From Streptomyces fuscichromogenes (GTDB lineage Bacteria; Actinomycetota; Actinomycetes; Streptomycetales; Streptomycetaceae), in assembly GCF_014645815.1 (NCBI RefSeq), contig NZ_BMML01000025.1, forward strand, positions 124,001-188,000: a stretch of DNA of 64,000 bases, given 5' to 3'. Under the pieces are notes generated by a model. That model worked only from the letters and a program-made list of their open reading frames with translations, was not told the DNA's origin and made no database searches. A program made the position numbers and the translations under genes. This document shows, one piece after another, positions 34,829-44,190 of the stretch (position 1 is the stretch's first letter; each line of letters begins with the position of its first letter).

Positions 34829-35755
34829 TCAGGCCGACTCGCGCACCACGATCCGGCCGGGTACCGGTGCCATGCCCGCCGTGTCCAGGCCGAGAGCCTT
34901 GCGCGCCGCGATCCGTCCGAGGACCTCGGCGTCCACATGCACGGTGGTGAGTGCGGGCGTGGACAGGGAGCCGTACTCCGTCTCGTCGAAGCCGATCACC
35001 GCCACGTCGTCGGGCACCCGCCGTCCGAGGTCGCGCAGGGCCGTGAGGCTGCGCAACGCGATGTCGTCGTCGAACGCGGCCAGGGCGGTGACGTCCGGGC
35101 ACGCCGTCAGGGCGGCCCGGACGGCGGCCTCACCGGCTGCCCGCGGCCGTGGTACGACGAAACACTCCAGGGGCGGGATCCCCAGGCGGTGGGCGGCCTT
35201 CCGGGCGAAACCGAGGCGGGCCTCGGTCAGCGGGAAGTCGTGGTCGGGCATGGTCATGGCGATGTGGCGGTGACCATGCCCGACGAGGTGGGCGATCTGC
35301 AGGGCGGCGTTGAAGGCGAACCCGTTCTCCCAGTCCTCCTCGGTGGGTTCGTGTCCCGCCATGTAGGCCTCGCCGAGCCGGAGAACCGCCCGCGGGGCGA
35401 TGGCGTCGAGGACCTTCTGCAGGCTCTCCGGTGCGGCATGACCGTGCCGTACGAGAAGCACATGGTCGTGTTCGGCCAGTTCCTCGTCCAGGCCCCGGAC
35501 ATAGCTCCGGGAGAAGTTGCCCTCAAGACCGTGGTCGACGTTGAGCACGACGATGCGCGACGACCCCTCGCGCAGCGCTCGGGCGATCCCGTGCGGGACA
35601 TATCCCAGCTCGTGGGCGGCTGCCATGACCCGCTCGCGGGTGGCGGTGGAGATGGTCTGCCGCGGGTCGTCGTTCAGTACGAAGCTCACCGTCGCCCGTG
35701 ACACGCCCGACGCCTTGGCCACATCGGTCAACGTCACCCGGCCGGAACGGGCCAT
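34829..35755 (-). CDS. LacI-family transcriptional regulator A
   Basis: A 308-residue LacI-type repressor. The N-terminal headpiece is VTLTDVAKASGVSRATVSFVLND, with the hinge helix ARALREGSSR, followed by a periplasmic-binding-like ligand domain ending LTTVHVDAEVLGRIAA. ATG at 35755 is chosen, with GGGGAG upstream; ten more codons are open before it. It is a close paralogue of the regulator at 44809-45741: the headpieces are nearly identical and the segments RSYVRGLD-EL, HDHVLLVRHGH and ILDAIAPRAVLR-like stretches recur. Twin regulators with the same DNA-binding helix should read the same operator, CTAAATCGATCTAG. Confidence 0.9.
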   Translation of the reverse strand: MARSGRVTLTDVAKASGVSRATVSFVLNDDPRQTISTATRERVMAAAHELGYVPHGIARALREGSSRIVVLNVDHGLEGNFSRSYVRGLDEELAEHDHVLLVRHGHAAPESLQKVLDAIAPRAVLRLGEAYMAGHEPTEEDWENGFAFNAALQIAHLVGHGHRHIAMTMPDHDFPLTEARLGFARKAAHRLGIPPLECFVVPRPRAAGEAAVRAALTACPDVTALAAFDDDIALRSLTALRDLGRRVPDDVAVIGFDETEYGSLSTPALTTVHVDAEVLGRIAARKALGLDTAGMAPVPGRIVVRESA

Positions 35756-36061
35756 GCCCCATACTCCCCTCGCGACGGACCGCACATCGAGCCCGAGCGG
35801 TGCCGGCGATATGTCGTCCGGTCAGGGCGATGAAGCGGTTGTGCCTCACCTTACGCGGCTGGACCGATCCAGTCTCGGGCCGCCCGGTCGGGCCGCCGCG
35901 GGTGCCATGGGACCGGCCGGGTCCCGGGCTGGAGGGTGAGCGACGCCAGGGCGCGGCCACGTTCCGGACGTCCTGCCGTGTCTCCGCACGTCGTCGACGG
36001 CCGGGCTGCCGGGCCGGAGGGTCCGTTCACCGCTTCTGCCGCCGTGCACGGGTTCGTCGTC

Positions 36062-37222
36062 TCAGGCTCGTACGGGAAGGTGCAGCAGGTCCGTGCCCAG
36101 GACCGTCGAGCCGGCGAAGCCGCCTCGGCGTGCGCTGTCCCTGAGCAGCCTGCGCCAGGCCGCGTCGGACACCACCGCCGGGTCGCCGGGGCCGAGGTGG
36201 GTGGCGACCAGTGTGCCCACGTCGGCCTGCGCGGCGATCCGCCCGAGGTCGGCGACGTCCGTGTGGGTGGCCAGGATGTGGTCGATCAGGGCCTGGGGGA
36301 GTCCCATCCTCAGTAGCGCGGCCGGGTGGATGGCTTCGTGGACCAGGACGTGCGCGTGCCGGGCGAGTGTGACGAGGTTCGGGGTGGGGGCCGTGTCTCC
36401 GGAGAAGACGACACTGCCGTGTGCGGTGTCGAACCGGTAGGCGTAGGCCGGGTACACCGCGCCGTGTGGGACCAGCACGGCCGTGACCTTCACGCTGTCG
36501 TCCTCCATGACGGTGAAGGGGGCCATGTCCGGTGCGGTGTGTGTCGCCGACGCGCCGGTGTCCGACGGCGGCAGCACGTCGTGGACACGCAGCAGTGTCA
36601 TGGGGTCCGTGCCTGTGTGCTCGCTCATGAAGAAGGTGGGCGACGCGGCGTAGGCCCGTGCCGCCAGCTCCGTCATCTCCGCGGTGCCCGGAACCGTGCC
36701 CGGGGCGACGGCCACGGTCGAGTCGATTCCTGCCGGGCCCGGCCCGTAGATGTCGATCGGGGTGGTGAAGCCGGTGGTGCCCGGGGTGCCGGCGGCGAGC
36801 AGCGGGAAGGCGAAGTAGTCCACGACGTGGTCGGAGTGCAGGTGGGTCAGGAAGACGCCGGCGAGCGACGGCATGGACAGGCCCGCCCGCAGGTACTGGC
36901 TGACCGCTCCGCGGCCGCAGTCGACGACGTACGTCCTGCCGTCGACGACCAGGGCGGAGGAGATGCCGTACCGCGTGGCCAGCGGTGCCGGACCGCCGTT
37001 GGTGCCCAGCAGGGTCAGGGACAGCGGTGCGCCGGATCGGGACGCCGGACGCGCCTGGTCCGCGGCCGCGGTCTGGGCGCCGCTCCATTGCGCAGCGGAC
37101 ACGGCGGCCGTGGCGGCGAGTCCCGCGAGCATGGTCCGGCGAGTGGGTGTCTGAGGAAGCGGACGGCTCGCGTCGGCGGCGTCACGGTTGCTCGGCGAGT
37201 CAGCGGCTGCGGCTCGGCACAT
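36062..37222 (-). CDS. Tat-exported metallo-beta-lactamase-fold hydrolase
   Basis: A 386-residue protein. The N-terminus has a twin-arginine signal (TRRTMLAGLAATAAVSAAQ, residues about 27-45). The metal site is THLHSDH (HxHxDH), with later ligands in SGDTAPTPN and ATHLGPGD. It resembles arylsulfatase/ribonuclease Z-like exported hydrolases; substrate unknown. ATG at 37222 follows AAAGG. It is divergent from a TetR gene and unrelated to folate metabolism by sequence, so it may belong to a separate module inserted in block B. The 336-bp gap to the TetR gene shows no clear palindrome. Confidence 0.85.
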   Translation of the reverse strand: MCRAAAADSPSNRDAADASRPLPQTPTRRTMLAGLAATAAVSAAQWSGAQTAAADQARPASRSGAPLSLTLLGTNGGPAPLATRYGISSALVVDGRTYVVDCGRGAVSQYLRAGLSMPSLAGVFLTHLHSDHVVDYFAFPLLAAGTPGTTGFTTPIDIYGPGPAGIDSTVAVAPGTVPGTAEMTELAARAYAASPTFFMSEHTGTDPMTLLRVHDVLPPSDTGASATHTAPDMAPFTVMEDDSVKVTAVLVPHGAVYPAYAYRFDTAHGSVVFSGDTAPTPNLVTLARHAHVLVHEAIHPAALLRMGLPQALIDHILATHTDVADLGRIAAQADVGTLVATHLGPGDPAVVSDAAWRRLLRDSARRGGFAGSTVLGTDLLHLPVRA

Positions 37223-37558
37223 GAGGGGCACCTTTCTTCGACTCACCGGAGCGGGCGCGAGGACGGAGAGGGGCTCACGGTGTGTCATGACGGAACGGGG
37301 GACCTCTGGGGTCTCTCCTGCGCTGTGCCACGGTGTCCACTGGCCAGGCATGTGTCTACGGCCCGGTACGAATCGGCCCTTCAGGCGGCGCAACATTAGT
37401 TGCCGCGGATTTCGCCCCCGCCCCCGCGTCGATGCGTCCGGTCGTGTTCTCGCTCCCTGCGCCCTGTCCGGCGCGGCCCGGCCGTGGGCCGGCTGCCCGT
37501 GCCGACGCGGTCCGGGCCGCAACGAGTCGGTGCCCAGGAGTCCCCTACCATCCAGGAC

Positions 37559-38194
37559 ATGGCGAGCGAGCGGAGAATGACCGCGACGGACCGGCGGCGA
37601 CTCATCGTGCGGGCAGCAGGCGAGCTGTTCATCGTGAGTGGCTACAGCGGCGTCTCCATGGACGATGTCCTGGCCGTGGTGGGCGGGTCGAAAGGGACGC
37701 TCTACCGGTACTTCTCGGACAAGAGCGCGCTCTTCCGCGCCGCCGTGGAGTCCCTGTGCGACGAGTGGTCGGACCCCTTGCACAGGTTCTCGCCGAGCGG
37801 CGGGAGCCTCTCCGACACCCTGGTGGCCCTGGGCGAGCACTTCGCGTCGATCGTCCTCACCCCGGAGGCCATCGCCCTGCACCGGCTGGTCACCGCCGAG
37901 GCCGGACGCATCCCGGGAATCGGGGACGTGTTCTTCACGCACGGCCCGGCCGCGGGGCAGGCGGTGCTCGCCCGCTGTCTGCGGCCGGCCTGCGACGACG
38001 GCCTGATCGAGATCGAGGACCCGCTGCGCGCGGCGGCGCAGCTGTACCAGGCCATGCTGGGCGACGCCCAGATGAGACTGCTCACCGACGCTCCGCGCAA
38101 GCTCACGGAGGCCGAGGTGCACGCCTCCATCGTCGAGGCGGTGCGGATCTTCCTCCGCGGGGTGTCCGGTCCGCGCGCCGGTGACCGGGGCTGA
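37559..38194 (+). CDS. TetR/AcrR-family regulator
   Basis: A 211-residue regulator. The helix-turn-helix is VSMDDVLAVVGGSKGTLYRYFSDKSALF-like, at about residues 31-58, followed by a TetR C-terminal domain rich in aliphatic helices. The ATG at 37559 has only a weak AGG upstream; an ATG at 37577 is possible. A palindrome ACCGTACGGT lies 49 bp after its stop and recurs in front of the LigM-like gene at 46117, so that motif is the leading candidate for its binding site. Confidence 0.85.
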   Translation: MASERRMTATDRRRLIVRAAGELFIVSGYSGVSMDDVLAVVGGSKGTLYRYFSDKSALFRAAVESLCDEWSDPLHRFSPSGGSLSDTLVALGEHFASIVLTPEAIALHRLVTAEAGRIPGIGDVFFTHGPAAGQAVLARCLRPACDDGLIEIEDPLRAAAQLYQAMLGDAQMRLLTDAPRKLTEAEVHASIVEAVRIFLRGVSGPRAGDRG

Positions 38195-38242
38195 TGCCGT
38201 ACCTCCGGTCGGACCCCTTGCCCGCCAAGCGTACTGAACCGT

Positions 38243-38252
38243 ACCGTACGGT
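38243..38252. promoter_or_regulatory. ACCGTACGGT palindrome, copy 1
   Basis: The 10-bp palindrome lies in GTACCGTACGGTCC between the TetR gene and a MetE-like gene remnant. The same core with a similar 3-prime flank (GGTCC) occurs at 45912-45926. Confidence 0.5.
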
Positions 38253-38319
38253 CCTCGCCGCCATGGGCGGACGGCGGCACGCGCGCATCGGGCAGCGCAC
38301 GGCGGGAGGGGCCCCCTCC

Positions 38320-38547
38320 AGGACCGTGGTGCCGGGGCTCGTGTCGTCCGAGGCGGCGGAGCCGGAGTCGGCCGACACGCTGCGCCGCCGTATCGACGAG
38401 GCCTCCCCGTACATCCCCCTGGAACAGCCGGCCCGCGGTCCGCGGTGCGGGTTCGCCGCGACGAGCCGGGGGAACCCGCTGACCGCTGACGACCAGCGCC
38501 GCAGACGGGAAGTCGTGGCCGAGACGGCACGCCTCGTATGGGGCTGA
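38320..38547 (+). pseudogene. C-terminal remnant of MetE-like methyltransferase
   Basis: The translated stretch LVSSEAAEPESADTLRRR, then IDEASPYIPLEQPARGPR and CGFAATSRGNPLTADDQR matches the last 70 residues of cobalamin-independent methionine synthase-like proteins, including the zinc-ligand Cys of the CGFA motif. Nothing upstream of about 38320 resembles the rest of that roughly 340-750-residue family. It is a truncated relic, or at best a domesticated fragment in an open frame from 38194. Its presence in a folate C1 island suggests an earlier methyltransferase was lost. Confidence 0.6.
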
Positions 38548-38633
38548 CGGGGCCCTCGTGGACCGCCGTACGACCCGGTGGTGTCGTGTGCCACCGCCCT
38601 GGTCCCCTCAGGTCCGGCCCACCAGATCGGCGG

Positions 38634-39701
38634 TCAGGTTCCGCTCAGGACTGACGGGGACTCGCCGGCGTCGTCCGGAGCGGAGGGGCCGTGGGACGCG
38701 ATGGCCAGGAGCCTGGCCGCCTTGAGTTCGGTCTCGTCCCACTCGCGTTCGGGATCCGAGCCCCAGGTGATGCCCGCTCCGGTCCCGAACAGGAGCCGGC
38801 TTCGGGCGCGGTCGATCCAGAAGGTGCGGATGCCCACGGCGAGTTCGCCGGTGCGGCGGTCCGCGTCGACCCATCCGACGCCGCCGCAGTACGGGCCGCG
38901 CGGGGCGGTCTCCAGGGCCTCGATGATCCTGAGGGCGCTCGCCTTCGGCGCGCCGGTGACCGACCCGGGCGGGAACGCGGCCGCGAGCAGTCCCGCCCAG
39001 CCGGCCTCCTCGCGCAGTTCTCCTCGGACGGTGGAGACCAGGTGGACGAGCCCCGGATGCCTCTCGACGGCGCACAGTTCGGGGACGGTGACGCTGCCGG
39101 TCGCGCAGACGCGGCCGAGGTCGTTGCGGACCAGGTCGACGATCATGACGTTCTCCGCGTGGTCCTTGTCGAGGATGTCGGCCTCGGTGCGTCCGGTGCC
39201 CTTGACGGGACCGGACTCGATCACCCGCCCCGTCCGCCGCAGGAACAGCTCGGGGGAGGCCGAGACCACCTCGACGCCGTGCTCCGGCAGTCTGATCATC
39301 CCGGCGTACGGCGCCCGGTGGCGCGCGGCCAGCCGGTCGGCCAGGGCCTCGATGTCCGCGTCGGGGGCGACGGGGGCGGACAGGACGCGGCACAGGTTGG
39401 CCTGGTACACCTCACCGGCGGCGATGTGCTCGCGGATACGCCGTACTCCGGCGGTGTAACCGGCCCGGTCGAGCGACGTCGTCCACCGGTCAGGTCCGGG
39501 CCCGTGCCAACGTGATCCGGGAGCCGCGCGGTACGGCCGAGGCCGGACGTCACGGAAGCGGGCGCAGGTCAACTCCCCTTCGAAACCGGCCACGACGGTC
39601 CACAGCCCCCGGGAGTCGAGGGCCTCCGGGTCGGAGGTGACATCGAGGAGCCCGCTCATGACACGGCCTCCGAACCGGGCCAGCGGTGGCAAGTCCTTCA
39701 T
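38634..39701 (-). CDS. pabB: Aminodeoxychorismate synthase component I (PabB-like)
   Basis: A 355-residue chorismate-binding enzyme. ELFLRRTGRVIESGPVKGTGR contains the PIKGT-type lysine that distinguishes PabB from anthranilate synthase (PIAGT); FPPGSVTGAPKASALRIIE and WDETELKAARLL complete the site. It makes 4-amino-4-deoxychorismate, the p-aminobenzoate precursor of folate. No glutaminase (PabA) or lyase (PabC) is in the window, so those must come from elsewhere or ammonia is used. AAAGG lies 8 bases before the ATG. Last gene of the leftward LigM-like/metF/purU/folD/pabB run. Confidence 0.85.
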   Translation of the reverse strand: MKDLPPLARFGGRVMSGLLDVTSDPEALDSRGLWTVVAGFEGELTCARFRDVRPRPYRAAPGSRWHGPGPDRWTTSLDRAGYTAGVRRIREHIAAGEVYQANLCRVLSAPVAPDADIEALADRLAARHRAPYAGMIRLPEHGVEVVSASPELFLRRTGRVIESGPVKGTGRTEADILDKDHAENVMIVDLVRNDLGRVCATGSVTVPELCAVERHPGLVHLVSTVRGELREEAGWAGLLAAAFPPGSVTGAPKASALRIIEALETAPRGPYCGGVGWVDADRRTGELAVGIRTFWIDRARSRLLFGTGAGITWGSDPEREWDETELKAARLLAIASHGPSAPDDAGESPSVLSGT

Positions 39702-39778
39702 GGCCGGCGCCTTTCCTGCGGCGGGGGGAGGGACACGGTGGTCCCGCGTGCCACCGGGGGCACGCGGGTGTGCGGCGG

Positions 39779-40636
39779 CTACGCGGGGACGGCATCGCGT
39801 TCGGCACCCCACTCGGCGGCCTGGAGCGTGTTGACCAGCAGCATGGCGATGGTCATCGGGCCCACGCCGCCGGGAACGGGCGTGATGCGGCCTGCGATGC
39901 CGTCCAGTTCCGCGGCTCGGACGTCGCCGGCCAGTCCGTCCGGAGTGCGGTGGATGCCGACGTCGACGACCGTGGCGCCGGGCTTGACGTGCTCCGGGCC
40001 GATCAGCCCGCGAACGCCCGTGGCGACCACGACGACGTCGGCCGGGCGGGTGACGGCGGTGAGGTCGGCGGTGAACTCGTGGGCGACGGTCACCGTCGCC
40101 CCGCGCCGCAGCAGCAACTGGCTCAGGGGCCGGCCCACGAGCTGACCCCAGCCGACCACGGCGACGTGGGCCCCCTGCAGTTCGATGCCCTCGGCATCGA
40201 GGAGTTCGATGACGCCGTTCGGTGTGCACGGACGCATCCCGCGTTCGCCGCGGGCCAGCCGGCCGGCGCTGGCCGTGGTCAGACCGTCGACGTCCTTGGT
40301 GACGGGTATGCGGTCGATCAGGGGCGCGGCGTCGAGCTGTGCGGGCAGCGGCAGTTGGAGGAGGATGCCGGAGACGTCCGGGTCGCCGGCCAGTTCGTCG
40401 ATGACCGCCGCCACCTCGTTCTGGGTCGCCTGGTGCCGCAGATGACGGTGGATGTCGCGCATTCCGGCCTCCCGGACGGCACGTCGTTTGGCCGCGACGT
40501 AGACGGCGCTCGCGGGGTCGTCGCCGATCAGGACGGTCGCGAGACCGGGCACCTGTCCGCCGGCCGCGGCCACCCGCTCGGCGACCCGGGTCCGTATGCT
40601 GCGGGCGATCTCCGCGCCCTTGATCGTGTGTGTCAT
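39779..40636 (-). CDS. folD: Methylenetetrahydrofolate dehydrogenase/cyclohydrolase FolD
   Basis: A 285-residue bifunctional FolD. The catalytic Tyr-x3-Lys is YVAAK, the folate pocket includes GILLQLPLPAQLD and KDVDGLTTASAGRL, and PVPGGVGPMTIAMLLVNT is the family signature. It interconverts methylene-THF, methenyl-THF and 10-formyl-THF using NADP. Streptomyces normally has another housekeeping folD (general knowledge), so this is likely a dedicated copy. It lies 77 bp before pabB and 244 bp after purU. Confidence 0.93.
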   Translation of the reverse strand: MTHTIKGAEIARSIRTRVAERVAAAGGQVPGLATVLIGDDPASAVYVAAKRRAVREAGMRDIHRHLRHQATQNEVAAVIDELAGDPDVSGILLQLPLPAQLDAAPLIDRIPVTKDVDGLTTASAGRLARGERGMRPCTPNGVIELLDAEGIELQGAHVAVVGWGQLVGRPLSQLLLRRGATVTVAHEFTADLTAVTRPADVVVVATGVRGLIGPEHVKPGATVVDVGIHRTPDGLAGDVRAAELDGIAGRITPVPGGVGPMTIAMLLVNTLQAAEWGAERDAVPA

Positions 40637-40880
40637 GGTGGCGAACCGCTTTCTGTCGGTGAACGATTCGCCCGGTGTGGAGGACTGCGTCCGGGGATCG
40701 CGGCCGAGTCCGACCGCGGTGTACGGCGCCGGAGGCGGGGCGGCGGTGAGCACCGCGGCGGACCCTGCGCGGATCCGCCGCGTCCGCCGCCCCGACGACC
40801 TGTTCCGGCGCACGACAAGACCACCTGTCCCTGTTCCGGGCGGGTTTCCCTGTCGGGGGTGTCGCGAGACGAACGGAGAC

Positions 40881-41783
40881 TCAGGCGAAGACGATCGTGT
40901 GGTTGCCGTCGCGGATCACCCGGTCCTCGGCATGCCAGAGCACGGCGCGGGAGAGCACCGCGCGTTCCACGTCCGCGCCGCGTCGGGTGAGGTCGGCGGC
41001 GGTGTGGGCGTGGGTGACACGGACGACGTCCTGCTCGATGATCGGGCCCTCGTCGAGGTCCTCGGTGACGTAGTGGGCGGTGGCGCCGACCAGCTTCACG
41101 CCCCGTTGCCTGGCCTTGGCGTAGGGGCCGGCGCCGATGAAGGCCGGCAGGAAGGAGTGGTGGATGTTGATGATCGGCACTCCGGCCTGCTCGATGAAGC
41201 CGCCGGACAGGATCTGCATGTAGCGGGCCAGCACCACGAAGTCGACGTTGTCCTTGAGCAGGCGCAGATGCTCGGCCTCGGCCGCCGACTTGTCCGCGCC
41301 CTGGCAGGGAACGTGGAAGAACGGGATCCCGAACGAACGGACCTCCTCGGCCAGATCGGGGTGGTTGGAGATCACCATGGGGATGCTGACCGGGAGTTGG
41401 CCCTGCCGGTGCCGCCAGAGCAGATCGAGCAGGCAGTGGTCCGACTTGGAGGCGAAGATCGCGACCCGCTTGGACGCGGACATGTCCCGTAGGGTGTAGC
41501 GCATTCCGAACCGCTCGGCCAGATGCTCGTCGAGGTCGGTGCGCAGCGCGGGGAGGGCGGCCTGGAGGCCGGGGAGGGTGAAGACGGTTCGCTGGAAGAA
41601 GGCGCCGCCCTGCGGATTGTCGGAGTACTGGTCGAGCGAGACGATGTTCGCGTCGTGCCTGCTGAGCACCGTGGTCACCGCGGCGACGATGCCGGTGGCG
41701 TCGGCGCCCTGGACGATCAGTGACGCCTGGTGGTCCGCCTCCGCGCCCTTCTTCGCGGCGGCCGCGGTCTGCGTGATCGTCAT
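40881..41783 (-). CDS. purU: Formyltetrahydrofolate deformylase PurU
   Basis: A 300-residue enzyme with an N-terminal ACT domain (residues about 20-95) and a C-terminal formyltransferase-like domain. The catalytic Asn-His-Asp are in INIHHSFLP and TEDLDEGPI. It hydrolyses 10-formyl-THF to formate and THF. Here it would close the oxidative C1 route by releasing formate and regenerating THF for the next demethylation. ATGA overlap with metF shows tight coupling. Confidence 0.93.
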   Translation of the reverse strand: MTITQTAAAAKKGAEADHQASLIVQGADATGIVAAVTTVLSRHDANIVSLDQYSDNPQGGAFFQRTVFTLPGLQAALPALRTDLDEHLAERFGMRYTLRDMSASKRVAIFASKSDHCLLDLLWRHRQGQLPVSIPMVISNHPDLAEEVRSFGIPFFHVPCQGADKSAAEAEHLRLLKDNVDFVVLARYMQILSGGFIEQAGVPIINIHHSFLPAFIGAGPYAKARQRGVKLVGATAHYVTEDLDEGPIIEQDVVRVTHAHTAADLTRRGADVERAVLSRAVLWHAEDRVIRDGNHTIVFA

Positions 41784-42652
41784 GCGAGAGCTTCCTTCCT
41801 GAACTGGACGATCCATTCGGAGGTGGCCCTGAGCCCCCCGAACGTATAGAAGTGGATCTTCACTGTGCCGTGCCGGACCGGCTCGTAGGCATCGGCCAGG
41901 GCGCGCAGGAACCTGTCGGGGCCCGCGGTGCCCATCAGGTTGGTGAGCGAGAGCCCGTACTTCTTGGCGATGGAGGCGCTGGTGCCGACACCGAACCGGG
42001 CCGCGTAGCCCATGAGCCGGCGTACGCCGGCCGGGCCGGGGACGCCGATACGGATCGGCAGCGCGATGCCCTCGTCGCGAACCCGTTCGATCCAGGCGAG
42101 GACCGGGTCGACGTCGAAGCCGAACTGGGTGATGATGCCGCCGTCCAGGCCCTGGGCGGCCATGGCCGCGCTCTTGTCGCGGAGCGCGGACCACAACGCC
42201 TCCCCGCTGATGGCGGGGTGGCCTTCCGGGTAGCCGCTGATGCCGACGTGCCGTACGCCGTACTCCCGGAGCAGGCCGGACTCGATCAGGGCGAGGGAGT
42301 CCTCGTAGGGGCCCTCGGGGCGGGTGGGGTCCCCGCCGATGGCGAAGACGTCGGTTCCGGTCCCGTCGGCCCGGAGTCCGCCGAGGAACTGCTCGAAGTC
42401 GGCCCGGGAGCCCAGGCGCCGGGCGGAGAAGTGGGGCACCGGCACGAAGCCGAGCCGTTTGACCGCGCGGGCGGCGTCGAGCCGCATCCGCAGGTTCTCG
42501 TTGCCGAGGAAGGTGACGTTGATGCGCGTACCCTGCGGGATGAGACCGGCGGCCTCCTCCAGCTTGGGTACGTCCTTGCCGGTCATCTCCAGGGAGAAGT
42601 CGTCCAGCAGCGAGGTGCTGACCGCCGCGGAGACCGTGCTGAGGTGGTTCAC
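41780..42652 (-). CDS. metF: Methylenetetrahydrofolate reductase-family protein (MetF-like)
   Basis: A 290-residue FAD TIM-barrel protein; FSLEMTGKD at the N-terminus, VFAIGGDPTRPEGPYEDSL and DGGIITQFGFDVDPVLAWIERV mark the family. In biosynthesis MetF reduces methylene-THF to methyl-THF. In LigM-type demethylation the reaction runs in the oxidative direction, using methyl-THF made by the demethylase. Its position between a LigM-like gene and purU supports that use. It is more distant from standard MetF at its C-terminus (GTAGPDRFLRAL). Confidence 0.88.
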   Translation of the reverse strand: MNHLSTVSAAVSTSLLDDFSLEMTGKDVPKLEEAAGLIPQGTRINVTFLGNENLRMRLDAARAVKRLGFVPVPHFSARRLGSRADFEQFLGGLRADGTGTDVFAIGGDPTRPEGPYEDSLALIESGLLREYGVRHVGISGYPEGHPAISGEALWSALRDKSAAMAAQGLDGGIITQFGFDVDPVLAWIERVRDEGIALPIRIGVPGPAGVRRLMGYAARFGVGTSASIAKKYGLSLTNLMGTAGPDRFLRALADAYEPVRHGTVKIHFYTFGGLRATSEWIVQFRKEALA

Positions 42653-42797
42653 TGCGTGCTCCTAGTCGTTGCGGACGCGGTACGGCCGGTCCGTCCAGGG
42701 CGGGGCGGAGGGACGGGCGGACCGGACCGGCCGGGTCCGGGCACCGGCCGCCGCACGGGGCGGAGACGGGCCCGGACCGCACCGGTGGCGCTTCGCG

Positions 42798-44144
42798 TCA
42801 GGCGTTACGGCGGTACTCGGTGCGGGCGTGGCGGTCGTACGGGCTGGGCTGGACCGTGGCGCGGACGCGCGGGAACCCGAGGTCGGCCTCGGGGTCGGTA
42901 CCGGCGCCGGGATGCTCGCCCCAGACCACCGACACCTCGGTGCCGGGCGCGGCGTGCGCGGCGTCGATCAGTGTCTGGGACAGGAGGGTGCCGACCGGGT
43001 CGATGGACGCCGTCTGCATGGTGACGCCGACCAGACCGGCGGAGGTCTCCACCCGGTGGCGGGCGTAGCTGAGCACGAAGCCCGGGACCTCTCCGTCGCC
43101 GACCACCCGGCGTACGTCGTCCGGGTCGAACACCAGCGTCACCTTCTTGCGCAGGCTCTCGTCCTCCTTGGCCTGCAGCAGAGCGTCCCGGCCCTGGAAG
43201 TCGTGACCGAAGTGGATCATCTTCCCGTAGCCCAGCTCGTACGGGGAGACGTAGTAGTCCTCGATGTCCTGGGAGAAGTAGCTGCCGTTCAGCGGGCGCT
43301 TGCCCTCGATGCCGAACAGCGGGAGCCACCTGCGGTACTCGGCGAGGTCGGGGTCGGAGTAGATCCCGGGAACGGGGGAGGGGATCCAGCCGCTCTCCAC
43401 GCTCGGCGTCGCATACGCCAGCGCGCCGACCTGGATCAGGCCGAGCGGCTCGCCCGCCGCGAGGAACGCCTCGTGCACGTGGGCGGCGTGCTCCCAGGGG
43501 CCGATGAACTCGTAGCCGGCCTGTCCCGCCATGCCGTGGCGCAGGGCCTTGAAGACCCGCCCGTCCAGGGTGACCGGCGTGGCGTGGAAGAACTTCGTCT
43601 CCGGGATCGGGCCGCCGAAGACCTTCTCGATCAGTTCGAGCGCCAGCGGCCCCTGGATCTGATAGCGGAACAACTTCGGATCGCCGCCGCCGGGCCGGAA
43701 GGCGCTGGAGGCGTCGGTCTCGAAGGCGACGTCGTAGCCGCCCTTCTCGGCGTGGTGGCGCACCCAGTGCTGGGCGGCCGGGATGCCGCTGAGCAGGTAG
43801 GCGTTCTCGGCCTCGCGGGCGAGGATGCCGTCGGTGACGATGTGCCCCTGGCGGGTCACCGGCACGTACTGTTTGGCCTGGCCGACGGCGAACTTCTCGA
43901 AGTTGTTGGCGCCGTGGTCGGCCAGCAGCCGGGTCGCGTCGGGACCCTCGATCCACAGGTCGTACATGTGGTGCGACAGGTTCAGCAGCGCGACACCCTC
44001 GTGCCAGGCCCGCTGCTCCTGCCGCCACCCGGTGTACTCGCGGGCGACGACCTCGGGCGTCCACGGCTCGGCGCCGGGCTTCCACAGCAGTTCGATGGGC
44101 GAACCGGCCTTGTCGATGCCGTCCTGGAGGCTGGGGATTGCCAT
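42798..44144 (-). CDS. THF-dependent demethylase, LigM/DesA-like (paralogue 2)
   Basis: A 448-residue GcvT-superfamily protein resembling LigM (aryl O-demethylase) from end to end: GWRQEQRAWHEG, LSHHMYDLWIEG, KQYVPVTRQGHIV, HAEKGGYDV, ESGWIPSPVPGIYS and EDYYVSPYELGYGK. Residues aligning with LigM His60, Glu215, Tyr247 and Trp256 are His59, Glu212, Tyr244 and Trp253. The LigM Arg122 site is Ile121, so carboxylate binding may differ and the substrate may lack that group. It would move a methyl group to THF. ATG at 44144 follows AAGGAG. Head of the metF/purU/folD/pabB run, with two LacI operators upstream. Confidence 0.9.
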   Translation of the reverse strand: MAIPSLQDGIDKAGSPIELLWKPGAEPWTPEVVAREYTGWRQEQRAWHEGVALLNLSHHMYDLWIEGPDATRLLADHGANNFEKFAVGQAKQYVPVTRQGHIVTDGILAREAENAYLLSGIPAAQHWVRHHAEKGGYDVAFETDASSAFRPGGGDPKLFRYQIQGPLALELIEKVFGGPIPETKFFHATPVTLDGRVFKALRHGMAGQAGYEFIGPWEHAAHVHEAFLAAGEPLGLIQVGALAYATPSVESGWIPSPVPGIYSDPDLAEYRRWLPLFGIEGKRPLNGSYFSQDIEDYYVSPYELGYGKMIHFGHDFQGRDALLQAKEDESLRKKVTLVFDPDDVRRVVGDGEVPGFVLSYARHRVETSAGLVGVTMQTASIDPVGTLLSQTLIDAAHAAPGTEVSVVWGEHPGAGTDPEADLGFPRVRATVQPSPYDRHARTEYRRNA

Positions 44145-44190
44145 GCGACTCCTTCTTCCACAGAGATCCACTGGAGATCCAAGCGAATAG

